Source of the DNA: Mesaphorura yosii
Lineage: Eukaryota > Arthropoda > Collembola > Poduromorpha > Tullbergiidae
Direction: 5' to 3'
Length of the DNA stretch: 33,197 nucleotides
NCBI GenBank assembly: GCA_009869945.1
Contig: WIXG01000604.1
Location: 1-33,197 of the forward strand
Within the stretch, counting starts at the first letter, position 1. Each line of letters opens with the position of its first letter. The position numbers were made by a program, and so were the translations under genes. The notes under the pieces were generated by a model. The model made no database searches. It was not told the origin of the DNA and saw nothing but the letters and a program-made list of their open reading frames with translations. Positions 1 through 10,358 of the stretch are shown here, in pieces.

Positions 1-1560
1 CATGCCAAATGCCAAGGAGAGCGGAAACTGCCTTCTCTTGAATAGGACTGGAGAATTTCCTTCTGAGGGTACCAGGTTAATACGTGGTATGAACACTGTT
101 TCGCCCTTTGACCGTCCAGTGAGCACATTAGATATAATTAAGTTATTTTGCATTTTTTCAATGACTAATCTTGTGCCATTGCATAAACCCCTGGCCGAGC
201 AAAAATTTCTCAAGAGCATCACAATTGCACCAACCTTAACTTCCAAGTTGTGCAATGGCATGCCACTTGGAGTTAATCCATGAAGGTACTCAATTGGGTA
301 CTCCCGGGCTTCAGCCGGGTTATCAGATGAAATGTTATCTGCACTTGCATAAGTTCTAGAGGTTCCTTCTAATCGATTAAGCGATCGATCGATCGATTAT
401 TCAGCTTGAATACATCCTCGTTCTTTGGTGCCAATATAGCCCTCGAACTGAGGCGTTTGACGTCAGCAACAGGTATGCGCTTTCCAAAAATCGACTCCAC
501 CAAGTTACCTTATACAATCATTTCTGGTGGGACCTCAATAAGGTCAGCGGGCTCTTTCACATCACATGTTAGAGTTCCATCACCCATTTGTAGTAACCAA
601 TCACGATGAGTCCCGTCATCATTACGGACTCTCATGTTGGTATTAAGTTCCAAATAGTTAAATTTCGGCCACAGTTTTGAACGAAAAATGCTCTCACCAA
701 CTATTTGTGCCCTGTTTCCTTGTGGAACTACAACCAAACATTGTCGGAAGTCTCCACCAAGTAGTAAAACTTTACCACCAAATAGTTGGTCATTGCCACT
801 ACACTCACGCAGTACCTTATCGACCAAATTCAAAGCTTTCCATTGGGTCATCGTGCACTCATCCCATAATATGAGTTTTGTGTCACGTAACGCTTTGCCA
901 GCTTTGTTGGTCGGAGTGATGAGACAGACTTTTCCTGAATTGAAATTGGAATCTTGAAAGCAGAATGTGTTGTTCTACCAAAGGGTAGGAGTGTAGTTGC
1001 GATGCCAGTTCACGCAACGCAGTCTACATGTAGTTTAAGCCCTGATACTTCGTAGAACAGGGCCTCATAAAGGTAGGTTTTGCCAGAACCTCCAGGCCCA
1101 TCAACAAAAAAAAGCCTGTCAGAATTATTCTCATCTCTGACGGCATCCATGACTCTTTGGAAGGCTAAGGCTTGTTTAGGGTTCTTTTCTATGTTCTCAA
1201 TCCGTCTGGCTGCTTCACGCTGGTACACCTCTGCATCAATTTCATTCTCAGCCGCGATAACATCTGTTGGTTTCGGCAAGTTGAAATCTTCCAGGGTCTT
1301 TCCATACCCGAATAGAACATTTTGAATATCGTGCAACGCACGATCATAAAGAAAGTTTAAGTTCATATGAACATAATCTTCAACCATAGCATCTTTGTGC
1401 TTTTCCCACAATTCCAGAGGACCCGATGGCTGATTGAACGCGCATATTAGCGCAAAAAGTTCGCGAATTTGTCGGGACATCTTCGTTAGACAGCCCCCTC
1501 TGTTAGGCATCTCTCTCATTCTGAGTCATCTGCAAGTAAGTGTAACTTGATGATTGACAG
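1..1560 (-). pseudogene. Helitron-type PIF1-like helicase, decayed
   Basis: This is a helicase module of a Helitron rolling-circle transposon, read right to left and running off the left edge. The N-terminal side keeps LLADDSE (about 1520-1540), then RELFALICAF. Walker A is GPGGSGKTYLYEALF (about 1065-1110), followed by TGIATTLLPFGRTTHSAFK (about 960-1010), Walker B ILWDEC (about 855-870), GGDFRQ, RAILAPKN, YPIEYLHGLTPSGMPLHNL, LLRNFCSARGLCNGTRL, and RRQFPLSLAFGM at the edge. It is broken by in-frame stops at a TGG-to-TGA position near 1518, at about 1010 and at about 510. Frameshifts fall near 1500, 930 and 370; the last lies at a GATC-repeat tract. It can no longer encode a helicase. The family call is firm because motif order matches Helitron helicases; the Rep/HUH domain is not visible here. 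Confidence 0.88.
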
Positions 1561-1689
1561 GCGGATAAGACCGTACTGGTCAAAGGACTTGATATCCTTG
1601 GTCGGGTTTCTTTTGACTGATGAGATTCATTGTAAACTATTCGTGCAGTTACTTTCAAGGTAGCGTGCAGTCCTGTCCGTTTCACTGAA

Positions 1690-2393
1690 CCTCTTCAATT
1701 AAAGGGCTTGGAACAAATCTCAACTAAACTAAACGTGTATACCCCCCGAGGCAATGCGTGAATGAATGAATAATGCTCATTTTCTTTAAATTTTTTCGGA
1801 AATCAGTTAATCCTAACCTTTTCAATAGTTTGAAGAGAAATTAAACTAATTCTTCTTCACTATTCTCAGCTTTAGTCTAGGTTACTCTAGTCTAGGTTCG
1901 TATAAAGGTGCTAGGCTAACTGATTCCGAACCTAGCAGACTCCTCTCCATAAGTAGAGAATACACATTCAGGTGCAGTAAGAACTTTGATTGAGGCATAA
2001 AGTTGAATTTACAATATTTTTATTAAGACATTGAAATACAAATAGCCATTAACTTAATTAGTGTTTATTAAGCAATAAACTTAACAATTGCATTAAAATA
2101 TACAGCAATTAATAAATTTCACAATGCCTACATAAATGAATATACATCTAAATCTAAAGTAAATTTAAACAGTGCAGCTGAAGAGACTGAAGATATTTTG
2201 CTGCTTGAAAGCGGCCGGGCTGGATCTTGAACTCTGGCCAATGTGCTATAACTTTGAACCTACGATTTGAACTGAGAAAATTTATTTCTTCATCTTTCGG
2301 TCGAAAGAAATCTTGTTTCTTACTTGTGAGAGCGCATGATTCACCACTTGCAATTCGACCTTTTCTCGAGGCCTGTTGCTTATTTCGTCGCTT
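1690..2393. other. AT-rich spacer between the two helicase relics
   Basis: No coding region is seen. The stretch is AT-rich and holds a direct repeat of TAGTCTAGGTT (about 1871-1897). It also holds a 9-bp inverted repeat, CTAGGTTCG (about 1890) with CGAACCTAG (about 1927). Neither can be tied to a named element. Confidence 0.5.
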
Positions 2394-3050
2394 TTAAGTG
2401 TGTGGTTCTTCACGCATTGAATTTAAAGATTGAAGTCTTCTCAGTTCACCATGTGCTTCCTCGTCGCATGGAGTAAACTTTTCTGAACGAATTAACTTTG
2501 GCAGGTACATGGACGTGATGGCCAGTCCTTTCAATGTCTTGACTCTGCTCAGTGCCACATAAGCCATGCTTTTCGCGAAGTTGTCTTTTCCCAGATCCAC
2601 CACCAAATTCGTGACTGTTAGACTCTGCATTTTGTGAGTGTTGATTGCCCAAGCCAATACTAAAGGAATCGCGGCTCTTGTGACTCATTCATGGCACTTG
2701 TTTTGAAATTCCACAGTTCTTAAAGGAATTGGTTGAATTTCCGTCATGTGATCGAATTTTGCAGGAACTTCTTGAGGCAGCTCTTCTCTCAGTGGTCCTC
2801 TTCTTAGAGCCGCCCATCTGAACCCGGCTACAACTCCCAACGCCCCATTCACCAGTCCTTCTTTCACATTGTTGTTCTTTCTCAGCATAATTTTACTTCC
2901 AATACCCAAGTGTAACTCCTTTGGAAACCCACCGCATTTGTTGTCGTCTTTGTGCAGTACCGACCAGCTTCCGCCAATTCAACTTCTACTCTTTCCAATA
3001 TGGTTTGAAGTGAGCTTAATTAGTCTACCTATGAAGCTATTTAATCAATT
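2394..3050 (-). pseudogene. Second PIF1-like helicase relic (C-terminal part)
   Basis: One reading frame carries C-terminal PIF1-family helicase motifs: FPKELHLGIGSKIMLRKN, then VKEGLVNGALGVVAGF, then WAINTHKMQSLT (the family's HKSQGxT motif), then MAYVALSRVKTLKGLAI. An in-frame TGA at 2685-2687 splits it, just before AAIPLVLAWAIN. The HKSQG motif is changed to HKMQS. The N-terminal ATPase half is absent upstream. It lies 5' of the other helicase relic on the same strand although it represents a C-terminal part, so the two are not one gene in order. It is probably from a different PIF1-like or Helitron copy, and is non-functional. Confidence 0.8.
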
Positions 3051-3059
3051 CAAGTGAGA

Positions 3060-3845
3060 AATCTACCAATAACACTGAAGACCCATTGTTGCCAAGGCAT
3101 CCAGCTTCAAACGCAAATTGCACAAAATTGGCCCACACGATTTTCGATTGCATATGCTCGTTGGAAAACTATTGTCAAGGAGATTCAGAATCACAAATAA
3201 CTCAAAGCTCGAAGGGGATCAGAACGCGTCACTTTTTCGATATCTCGCTCCCCTGGAGTGATTGATAGCTTTTGGTGGTAGTGACGTCTGCATATCAAAG
3301 GTTTCTGAAGAAACACTTTGTGGCTACCGCGCTCTGCGCGGCGCCACGATCCACCCCTTGCAAAAAATATCAGATCGTTTACTAACAATAAAATCCTTAA
3401 CTAATACCAGCTTCTCATGATATGTCATGTAACTTCCAATCTCTTGGAAGCCTGCAGTATCCAACTCGCAAATTGCATAGGAATAAGCCCCAATGCAATG
3501 AGATGCGAAATATACCCCCCCCGGTGTTACTCGGATGCAGCTGTAGCGATAGTTGTGGGATAGTTGAGCGTCGTCAATGGCTTAGCCAGAGTAAAATAAG
3601 CGGAATTGCAAATTGCTTCGGGTGCACCCACCAATAAGCTCATCTATCAGAGCCGTCACGTAAATCGGATTAGGTTCGCCGCTCTCCGCCTGCTCTCGGC
3701 TGTAATTAATGATCCAGTTTCGCTCCTCCTGCCTCTGGGTTAATCAATTGCATTTTCAGCGCATGACAAACGTCGAGAGCCTCTAAAAATCTTGTCTAGG
3801 CAAAACACATGTATATGAACAGTGGAATTTAGATTTAGCAGTCAA
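3060..3845. other. Intergenic stretch, nothing recognised
   Basis: Only short open frames without family resemblance are seen. No repeat structure, RNA gene or exon pair could be supported on either strand. Confidence 0.5.
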
Positions 3846-4039
3846 GTTGTCAATTCAATTGGCACTTACACCAGGCTCGATTCCGTTCTTGAAGTACAGC
3901 TTTGTCCCTACCCCGCCGATTGGCACGATTCTTGCTTCCTTCAACGCGTGGGCGTCCAAGTTCGCTTCGGCTGCACTTGAGGGCGCAGGTGCTGCACACA
4001 ACGACCGTGGCGCCACCTTTTGGAACGCGGCACACTTTC

Positions 4040-4319
4040 AGCCAGCCTAATTTTACACAGCCAAAAGTACTCGTGACGAGAACCATCGGCGCAAATTTCT
4101 TGCGCCCAGCTTCCGTCTGCCGTAACAATGGCCCAATTCCTCCTCCTGTTGACCGAAGGGAAACCAGTCCCGCAAGCCGAGTATGTCAACGACTCCATGC
4201 GAATTGCAGCTGCAGGTCTGCTCTACCCTGTCCACGATAGCCAACGCGATGGTATGGCCATGGTATATGGATTTATGCACATCCCGTTTGAAGGTCGTCG
4301 TCAGGTGATCCAGTCATAA
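4040..4319 (+). pseudogene. Possible CRAL-TRIO-like exon or relic
   Basis: A frame ending at 4319 contains AEYVNDSMRIAAAGLLY and DSQRDGMAMVYGFMHIPFEG. This resembles the middle of CRAL-TRIO lipid-transfer domains (alpha-tocopherol transfer protein type), where a helix is followed by a Q-x-x-G-x-x-x-I-x-D strand. About 20 codons upstream, in a different frame, QPKVLVTRTIG resembles the preceding strand of the same fold. If so, a frameshift near 4105 separates them. No start codon with a clean upstream exon was found, and no downstream partner exon is visible. The resemblance is weak; this may be a chance open frame in a locally GC-rich stretch. Confidence 0.25.
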
Positions 4320-4783
4320 ACCATACTGAAACTGTTACGCAACATTCGACTCGACTATGGGTTTTCAAAGTATGAACACTTGATGTGCAAGGAAAGGATC
4401 CTTAATCAACACAAGGCACTGTAAACCCGCCCTCCCACGGAGAACGGCATGAAGCCGTGATTTCCGATAGAGGATAATATGTAATTCACTATAAAAATGA
4501 CATTTGACCCCTCTGGCCAGTGTACTCGATGAAATTTAGTTCGAATGAAGTGATTCTATCTTTTTGATACACCATCTTTAGCCTTTTGCTAATAACTTCC
4601 ACAACGGTCAACATAAACCCCTGGTACTTGGTACACATATTGATTTTCATGTGTACTATTTGTGTGAAAAACTTGGCGCAGTTAGAAGTAATGGCAATGA
4701 CAATATGTGATTCTATATTTTTTCCACAGAGTGTATATATATACATATATACTGTGTTATGTCGTAACCAATATTGCGAAACT
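4320..4783. other. Spacer, probably holding the P450 3' UTR
   Basis: No gene is seen. A TA-rich microsatellite-like tract of alternating TA lies at about 4733-4756. A small hairpin (ACGGC-ATGAA-GCCGT) lies near 4446-4460. The P450 transcript probably ends in this stretch, but no AATAAA is evident on the minus strand. Confidence 0.4.
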
Positions 4784-6353
4784 CTATTCTGGACTTTGTT
4801 CATCATGTCTTATACTAAACACGAGCTGATGTGGTTTGGGAATCATTGTGCTGCCACCTAACTTCGGTTCCAGACTCGGTGCCGCCTCGCCAGGGACCGG
4901 CCCAACCTTGAGCATCTGAAACACGCTCGTTGTGAAGAGGAAGAGGTCATCTCGCGCCAGTTGCTCCCCGATACAGACACGCTTCCCTGTCCCAAAAGCC
5001 ATGAATCCCTCACGTCGGGTGAACTGACCCCGATCGTCAAGGAACCGTTCCGGCCTGAAGTTCTCAGGGTCGCCCCAGACCTCCCGATTGTTATGCGCCT
5101 CGTGCACGTTGATGTAGATCATCGTATCCTTTGGGATGTCGTACCCATGGAAGTGGACCGGTTCCTCCGTGGAGTGGAAGACGCTGAATGGGACGAGTGT
5201 CCTGAATCGCATCACTTCGTGGAGCACCGCCTCCACGTAGGGCAAGGACCCCCGATCGGTCAGCGAGGGTAACCGGGCCACCCCCAGGACGGTCCGGATC
5301 TCGGCGGCAAGTCGCTCCTGCACTTTCGGGTACAACGCGAGCAGGAGACACACCCACGACAGGGTCGCACCGGTCGTCTCCACGCCGGCCACAAACAAAT
5401 CCAGCAGCGTCGCCATCAGCCCTTGCTTTCCGTGGTCGCCATGGAAACTCGAGTCCGGCCTCGAGCTAGCGCCCTCAATCTCGTCAATGTACGCATCAAT
5501 GAAATCCCGGGGGTGCCCCGCCACTCGAGTCGCCCAATGTTTGTCCAAGTATGGTTTGAACAAGGCGCGGGCGTCGCGGAACACGTTGTCGAGCCGGTTG
5601 TCCTGGGTGACCCAGTACGGGAAGTGGTTCGCGAACCAGGGGATCATCATGGACAGCATCGTGAACACATTCACGTCGGACAGGCCATCGACCACCAGAG
5701 CGATAAACTTCCTGATTTCGGGGTCGGAGTGGGCGAACGGCTCGCCCCCGGTGATGAGGACCCAAATGATGTTCCAGGTCGCGACGGTTAACACGGTCCG
5801 CGTCCCGAGAGGTGACCCCGCTCCCTCCCGAAGGGCCTGCACCAGGTCTTGGGCCTGGCTCAAGATGATGTCCTCCATGGACTTGGTGCCGAACCCAAGC
5901 TGCTTCAGACGCCGCACTGCAAAGGCGCGCTGCTCCCTCCATACGGCCCCGGATGTGAAAGCCAGGCCCTCCGGTTGGCCCCCTGACCTGCGGGCAAAGA
6001 CGGCAAACTTCGGCCGGCCACAGAATGCGAATTCGGAGAACGCCTCACGGCAGAGTTTGTAGTCGGAAATGATGACACAAGGGAACGACCCGAAATCTAC
6101 CCCTACGATGGGACCGTAGGTGGGAATCCAGGCGATGGCGGTCTTGTGGGGTTCTAGGCCGAGGTTGGGGAGGTGGCCGAGGATGGGGAAACCCCAAGGA
6201 CCTGGCAAGGGCCCTATTTAAGTCCCTCGACGCGTACATTAGAAGTTGGGACTTACCTGGTGGGAAATTCTTGGGTTTTCGCTGCCCAATTAGGTAGGCT
6301 ACGACTGCGGCAGCTGCGCTGGCGAAGTTGAGCACCGAAAACAGCGAAATCAT
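4784..6353 (-). CDS. Cytochrome P450, CYP2 clan
   Basis: This is an ER-anchored haem monooxygenase that would hydroxylate a hydrophobic substrate using electrons from P450 reductase. There are two exons, 6353-6257 and 6201-4784, joined across a 55-bp intron with GTAAGT donor and CCAG acceptor; the join restores the proline hinge PPGPWGFPILGHLP. The product is 504 aa, normal for the family. Residues 1-22 form the N-terminal membrane anchor. Visible motifs are the I-helix AGVETT, the K-helix ExxR (EVMR), the NFRPERF meander, and the haem loop FGTGKRVCIG with Cys442 as axial ligand. All are intact, so it should be functional. The sequence just upstream of the ATG ends in CAG, suggesting a 5' UTR intron. 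The coding region is much more GC-rich than its flanks. Subfamily and substrate cannot be told from sequence. Confidence 0.95.
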
Positions 6354-6819
6354 GGTTCTCCTGATTTTGTGAAAATAAAAATTTATCGGTAATTAAAAGG
6401 TGACTGTAAATCTGGAGTTAAAACTTACCAAAGTCCAGTACGGAAAGTGTGCAAGCCGAATGGACAAGCCACGGACCTTGATTGAGCTCACAATGCCAAA
6501 ATTGTTATATAATTACAAACATCGTAAAAAATTAACTTGCTTGACCACTTTCTTTCATATACAAGTATTGTACTTTGCGCAGTATCTTTGCCATCTTTTC
6601 AAGTATGCGGAATGTATCGTATCGGGGATGTCCTTCAACTGACCAGCGTGCCGTACACATGTCCAGGTCCGGTTTCGTGAGTTGTAACCACAGTTGCTTT
6701 GCGATTTTCCATTGGATTCTCCAATTGCAATATTTCCAATTTCGATTGCATAATTGCTACTGAATTGGGCAGTTTCCTGAATCTCAGTCCAAAACTTGAC
6801 CTGTGACCTGTGCTTTATG

Positions 6820-6915
6820 GTCCGGTGAATATAAATTCGTTGCTCGCCTTCCTCGTCGGTGCGTGCATCCTTCTCATGGTCTACTGTATTGGGCAGCGGA
6901 AACCTAAGAATTTCC
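6820..6915 (+). pseudogene. Orphan first exon of a CYP2-like P450
   Basis: On the opposite strand to the intact P450 and head to head with it, the frame ending near 6911 reads LLMVYCIGQRKPKNFPP, preceded by hydrophobic residues. It closely matches the end of exon 1 of the neighbouring P450 (LIGQRKPKNFPPG). The donor has lost one G: the intact gene has CCACCAG|GTAAGT, whereas this copy has CCTCCAGTTAAGT, so the splice frame is shifted. No in-frame ATG is seen upstream and no second exon follows. It is best read as a remnant of an inverted P450 duplicate. Confidence 0.65.
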
Positions 6916-7179
6916 CTCCAGTTAAGTCGTGACGGTGCTCATCATCCAACTTTGAGGAAGTTTATCGAAACTTTAAAGCTGGAACAGGGGCACACGGAAT
7001 TCCGCCCTGTTTAGGCCAATGCCGGGACTGCACCGCCAGCAAAGCGACGAAAGCACAGGGACTTGAACCAGAATATTCGTAGAAAAGTAGAACAATATAG
7101 CTCACCAAATTTTGATATGATTAAGTACCTGACTGGTCTCGCCTATAACCTCACATATCAAGTTTAAAATAATCTTAAT

Positions 7180-7185
7180 TTTATT
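7180..7185 (-). terminator. AATAAA polyadenylation signal of the bHLH-PAS gene
   Basis: A canonical AATAAA hexamer on the minus strand, about 225 bp downstream of the TAA stop of the bHLH-PAS gene. No other gene ends nearby. Confidence 0.55.
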
Positions 7186-7408
7186 TATAGTACTATACAA
7201 TAATACTTTAAACCATTTTAAATATTTCCTTGTTAACGTTGGCTGTATTAAAGTTTTACCTCGCATCATATTTCTAGTCTTTGTACATTTTTTATCTTCG
7301 GCATTTTTCGTTGTTATTTCTGCATTATTGATTCTACATTGTTGATTCAGCATTGTTGGTTCAGTATTTTCGGTTGGACATTGCTGAGGCATTGTTGGAT
7401 GGGAAGTC

Positions 7409-8846
7409 TTATTGAGTGATAGTTTGTTGATTCGAAGAAACCCCAACAAAATCCTCGTCTCCGTCCAGCATCCGGAGCATCTCATCCAAATACTCATCCT
7501 CTTCTTTATAGTCTCCAGAGCCGAGGGCCTCCTCCCACCAGCAACCATCAGTCTTCTCCTCCAGCAACTTGTTCTTCATCCCCCACGCATCCACCTGAAT
7601 CGCCCCTACAACCTTGTCCCTCTCGAAGACTTCACTTATCATGTAGTCCCTTCCGGCCAGATAAGTTATCGTGCGAACGGTTCCATCCGTATCTTTAATC
7701 TCAACCCTCTTCTTTGCGCCCTGCGTCACGAACCACGCCCACCCACCCCCTTTCACGAGCACTTGGTAGCATCTCGACTGGTGACTCCCTTCTTCAGAGC
7801 TGCACAACCTCCCAAACTCCTCAAACGCCTCCGCGCTATCGGGGTGCGCCATCTCGTACCCGGAGAGGCCGAGGAGTTCGGGGATCGAGTAGCCGAGGTG
7901 CTGTTGGGCTCTGGGAGACGTACAGGTGTTATTAATTTGCCAATTTAAAGGCAATTAAAACCTAATTAAGGCGGACTCACTTCGAACCCGCGTAGAACAT
8001 CTTCATATCCAGCGTGCAGACGAAATCGTACGAGACGAGAACGCTGAAGTGCGGGTGCTGGAGGGGGTAGCCATTGTCTTGCGGGTGGAGAAGTTGCTGC
8101 TGCTGCTGGACGAAGCCAACGAAGAATGACCCTGTTCGGGTGAGGAACAGCTTGCCAGTAACCTTGACCACTGCACCTGAGGCCAGGCGGACTGTAGCAG
8201 AGTTGGCAGCACCTTCGAGAACGTTGTTGGATAACTGCTGGATTCGGTGTGGTGATTGCAGCAGGCGCTGTACTTTGGACCGGTCTTCACAGTGGATATG
8301 GTCGAAGATGCTGGTGGCGAGGGGCTGTGAAGAGAATGGGGCAATTAAACTAAGGAAAGACAGGGGGCTCTTTGAACTTACTTTTTCACGGTGGAGGAAG
8401 TTGCTGGGGTTCTCCGATACATACACAATCTCCCCATCCGTTGCCATCACGATGAGAAGTGAGTTTTGGCCGAGCAGAGCTCCTACGTCCAGGGATCCCA
8501 ACAAAGACTCGCCGCTTTCCATCTTCACTCCGATCTGCTCCACGAACCTCTTGAGTTTCCCATAGCAAACCGCCACCCTCAGCACCCCTATCTTGTCCAA
8601 TTCTCGGAGCTCTGAGCGGGGGAGGGGTAGTGATAAAGCGAGGTCCTGGAAAGCCCCAGCTTCGGCTGCTCGCCTGGCCCGGGCGCAGTTCCGCCAGCCT
8701 TGTCGGCGGGTGGCGGGGTGTTTGTACATATAGTCATCCGAACTGGCTGTTGTTCTCGAGTCGGGGGAGGGCGTGGAGGAGTCACCCGAACTCCAGCTGG
8801 CCGCCGGCTCCGAGCTCGCGTCACTAATTTTCCTCTTAGAGCGCAT
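7409..8846 (-). CDS. bHLH-PAS transcription factor (HIF/SIM/TRH type)
   Basis: This is a DNA-binding regulator expected to pair with an ARNT/cycle-like partner in the nucleus. There are three exons, 8846-8382, 8324-7981 and 7910-7409 (introns of 57 and 70 bp, phases 0 and 2), giving 436 aa. Residues 50-103 are the bHLH, with NCARARRAAEAGAFQDLA in the basic region and helix 1 (compare the AARSRR pattern of HIF) and LPLPRSEL plus LDKIGVLR in the loop and helix 2. PAS-A starts near 127 (DGEIVYVSENPSNFL). PAS-B runs about 250-360, with LGYSIPELLGLSGYEMAHP and VKGGGWAWFVTQ. The C-terminus is acidic (EYLDEMLRMLDGDEDF). At 436 aa it is far shorter than HIF-alpha proteins. A CAG lies just before the ATG, suggesting a 5' UTR intron. 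The HIF, SIM and TRH groups cannot be separated by eye. Confidence 0.85.
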
Positions 8847-8849
8847 TCT

Positions 8850-9240
8850 GAAATGGGACTGCTGCTGCTGGACTCTGCAATCGCAAGTGAAGCAGAGGCG
8901 AGTGTTCAACTGTCGACTGTTGTCATTCCGTAGTCAATCGAGTGATAAAAAAGTAAACGTTACGTAACGCACGCCTTTGCCCAAGGTCAGATTAGTTGTG
9001 GACTTGTTTACGAGTTGCGGAGCGAGTGATGACAAAGACCGTAGACACAGTAATTATTATTGTAAAAAAAGTGCACGTTCACGAGGCCGGTCTACTGCTC
9101 CGATGCGGGGAGAATTCCAAAATCAGCGGATCTTCACCAGACTTACTCCGGGGAGGCGTTTGTTTACTCATAAATCCATTTCAAGTTGATTTATGGAAAA
9201 GCGTGTGAGTTAGTGCTGTTTATAATCAACCTCTGACCGG
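8850..9240. other. Upstream region of the bHLH-PAS gene
   Basis: No gene is seen. This stretch should hold the bHLH-PAS promoter and 5' leader on the minus strand, up to the start of the GPCR relic. No convincing TATA box was found. Confidence 0.4.
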
Positions 9241-9245
9241 GTTGA

Positions 9246-9890
9246 CCTGTATATTCAAGGAGGTCACAGTGCTTCCAATGACATTCTCGTTTTACTCCAT
9301 CGTCGTGATTACGATCAAGAGGTACATGATCGTGGCTCATCCATTCAGTGCACGTTCTTTCAATACTTAGAGACAGAAGTGGATGACTGGAGGCGTCGTC
9401 TGTTTCTCTACGTCAATTCGTCGCTTTTCTTTGGTCTGGGGTGCAATCCACGAACTTGACGCTCCACCAACGACGTGGCATGATTCTCTTATTGGAATCA
9501 TAAATACTGTGGCATTACTAATTATCCCACTGCTCATTGTTATACCGTTGAACATTGCAACCATGGTCAAGTTAAAGAAGCAGCGGAGGAAACGAGCTGA
9601 ATGGAGGCAGGCTGTGGAAGACCCAGACTCCGTAACCCTCGATACTCCTGGCAGCCGTTTCCATCTTCATCCTCTGCGTGCTCCCAGTCTTTGTGCACAC
9701 ACTTCTTCGCATGTGGCTGTCAGCAAACAATTACGACTGGAGCCAGATTTACTTCTGCTACTCTTAAATTTTGGAAGTGTCCCCGTCTTCACAGTCGTGC
9801 TTCAGTGTGCCGTCAATTTCCTCATTTAAATTGTGGGTGGGTCAACGTTCAGAAAAACATTCGTAAAAATGTGTGTAGTACTTTGTAGTT
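9246..9890 (+). pseudogene. Decayed rhodopsin-family GPCR copy
   Basis: This fragment parallels the intact GPCR at 10359-11306 but lacks TM1 to TM3. It begins near a TxC motif matching the TM3 cysteine. It continues with ITIKRYMIVAHPFSARSFNT, then a TAG where the intact gene has a Trp codon, then QKWMTGGVV, a TM5 segment (LLIVIPLNIATMVKLKKQRRK), a frameshift near 9645, and NFLI followed by TAA where the intact gene has Tyr. The tail FRKTFVKMC matches FRATFMKIC. With two nonsense codons, a frameshift and no start, it cannot encode a receptor. Confidence 0.85.
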
Positions 9891-9999
9891 GGACAAACAC
9901 AAGGATAGCTGTCATTCGTGACCGAATAGTAACACCAACAACTTCGATTGAACTCAGCTCGAGTAGTTCAGGACCACAAACAATTCCCTGTCATGACAA

Positions 10000-10290
10000 A
10001 TTCCAGTCAGACAGATCTCATGGCACAGATGTTTGCATCTTTGAGGCCAGCAACTGCACAATTTTTTGCATCTCACATTTATCAATGATGTCCACTCAGC
10101 ACCAGACCTGGATCGGGATCTTGTTGTCCTTGGATTGGAATGGCACAAGCTTAGGTTGTATAAGAATTCTCAGAAGTGTCTTCCCCGTCTGGCAAAATCA
10201 CGTTTTTAATCTATTCTGGTGCAGGATTTGGCAATTATTCATAAAATGCACGACACTGGAGATTCATATTTCAATTTGAGTGTTAGTGCT
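10000..10290 (+). repeat. Duplicated GPCR upstream block, copy 1
   Basis: The stretch from CAGACCTGGATCGGG to TTCATAAAATGCACG (about 10107-10255) resembles the stretch at about 11590-11720 upstream of the truncated GPCR. Shared elements include GTCCTTGG, GGCACAAG, GGTTGTATAA versus GGTTGCATAA, ATCACGTTTTTAAT versus ATCATGTTTTTAAT, and AATTATTCATAAAATG versus AACTATTCATAAAATG. It shows that the tandem duplication carried the promoter region along with the gene. Confidence 0.7.
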
Positions 10291-10358
10291 AGCCACGACT
10301 AGTCTGAACTGGTCAACGTGCGTGAAGTTAAGTCTATATGTTAAAGTTGTAAGGTGCA

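Noticed and set aside
5423..6062. Plus-strand open frames over the P450
   Set aside because: Shadows caused by the high GC content of the P450 coding strand.
7055..7075. GGTTCAAGTCCC on the minus strand, resembling a tRNA B box
   Set aside because: No A box at the needed distance and no acceptor stem; not a tRNA gene.
7977..8909. Start of the bHLH-PAS gene at 8909
   Set aside because: That start is a TTG codon; the first ATG in frame is at 8846, just after an acceptor-like CAG.
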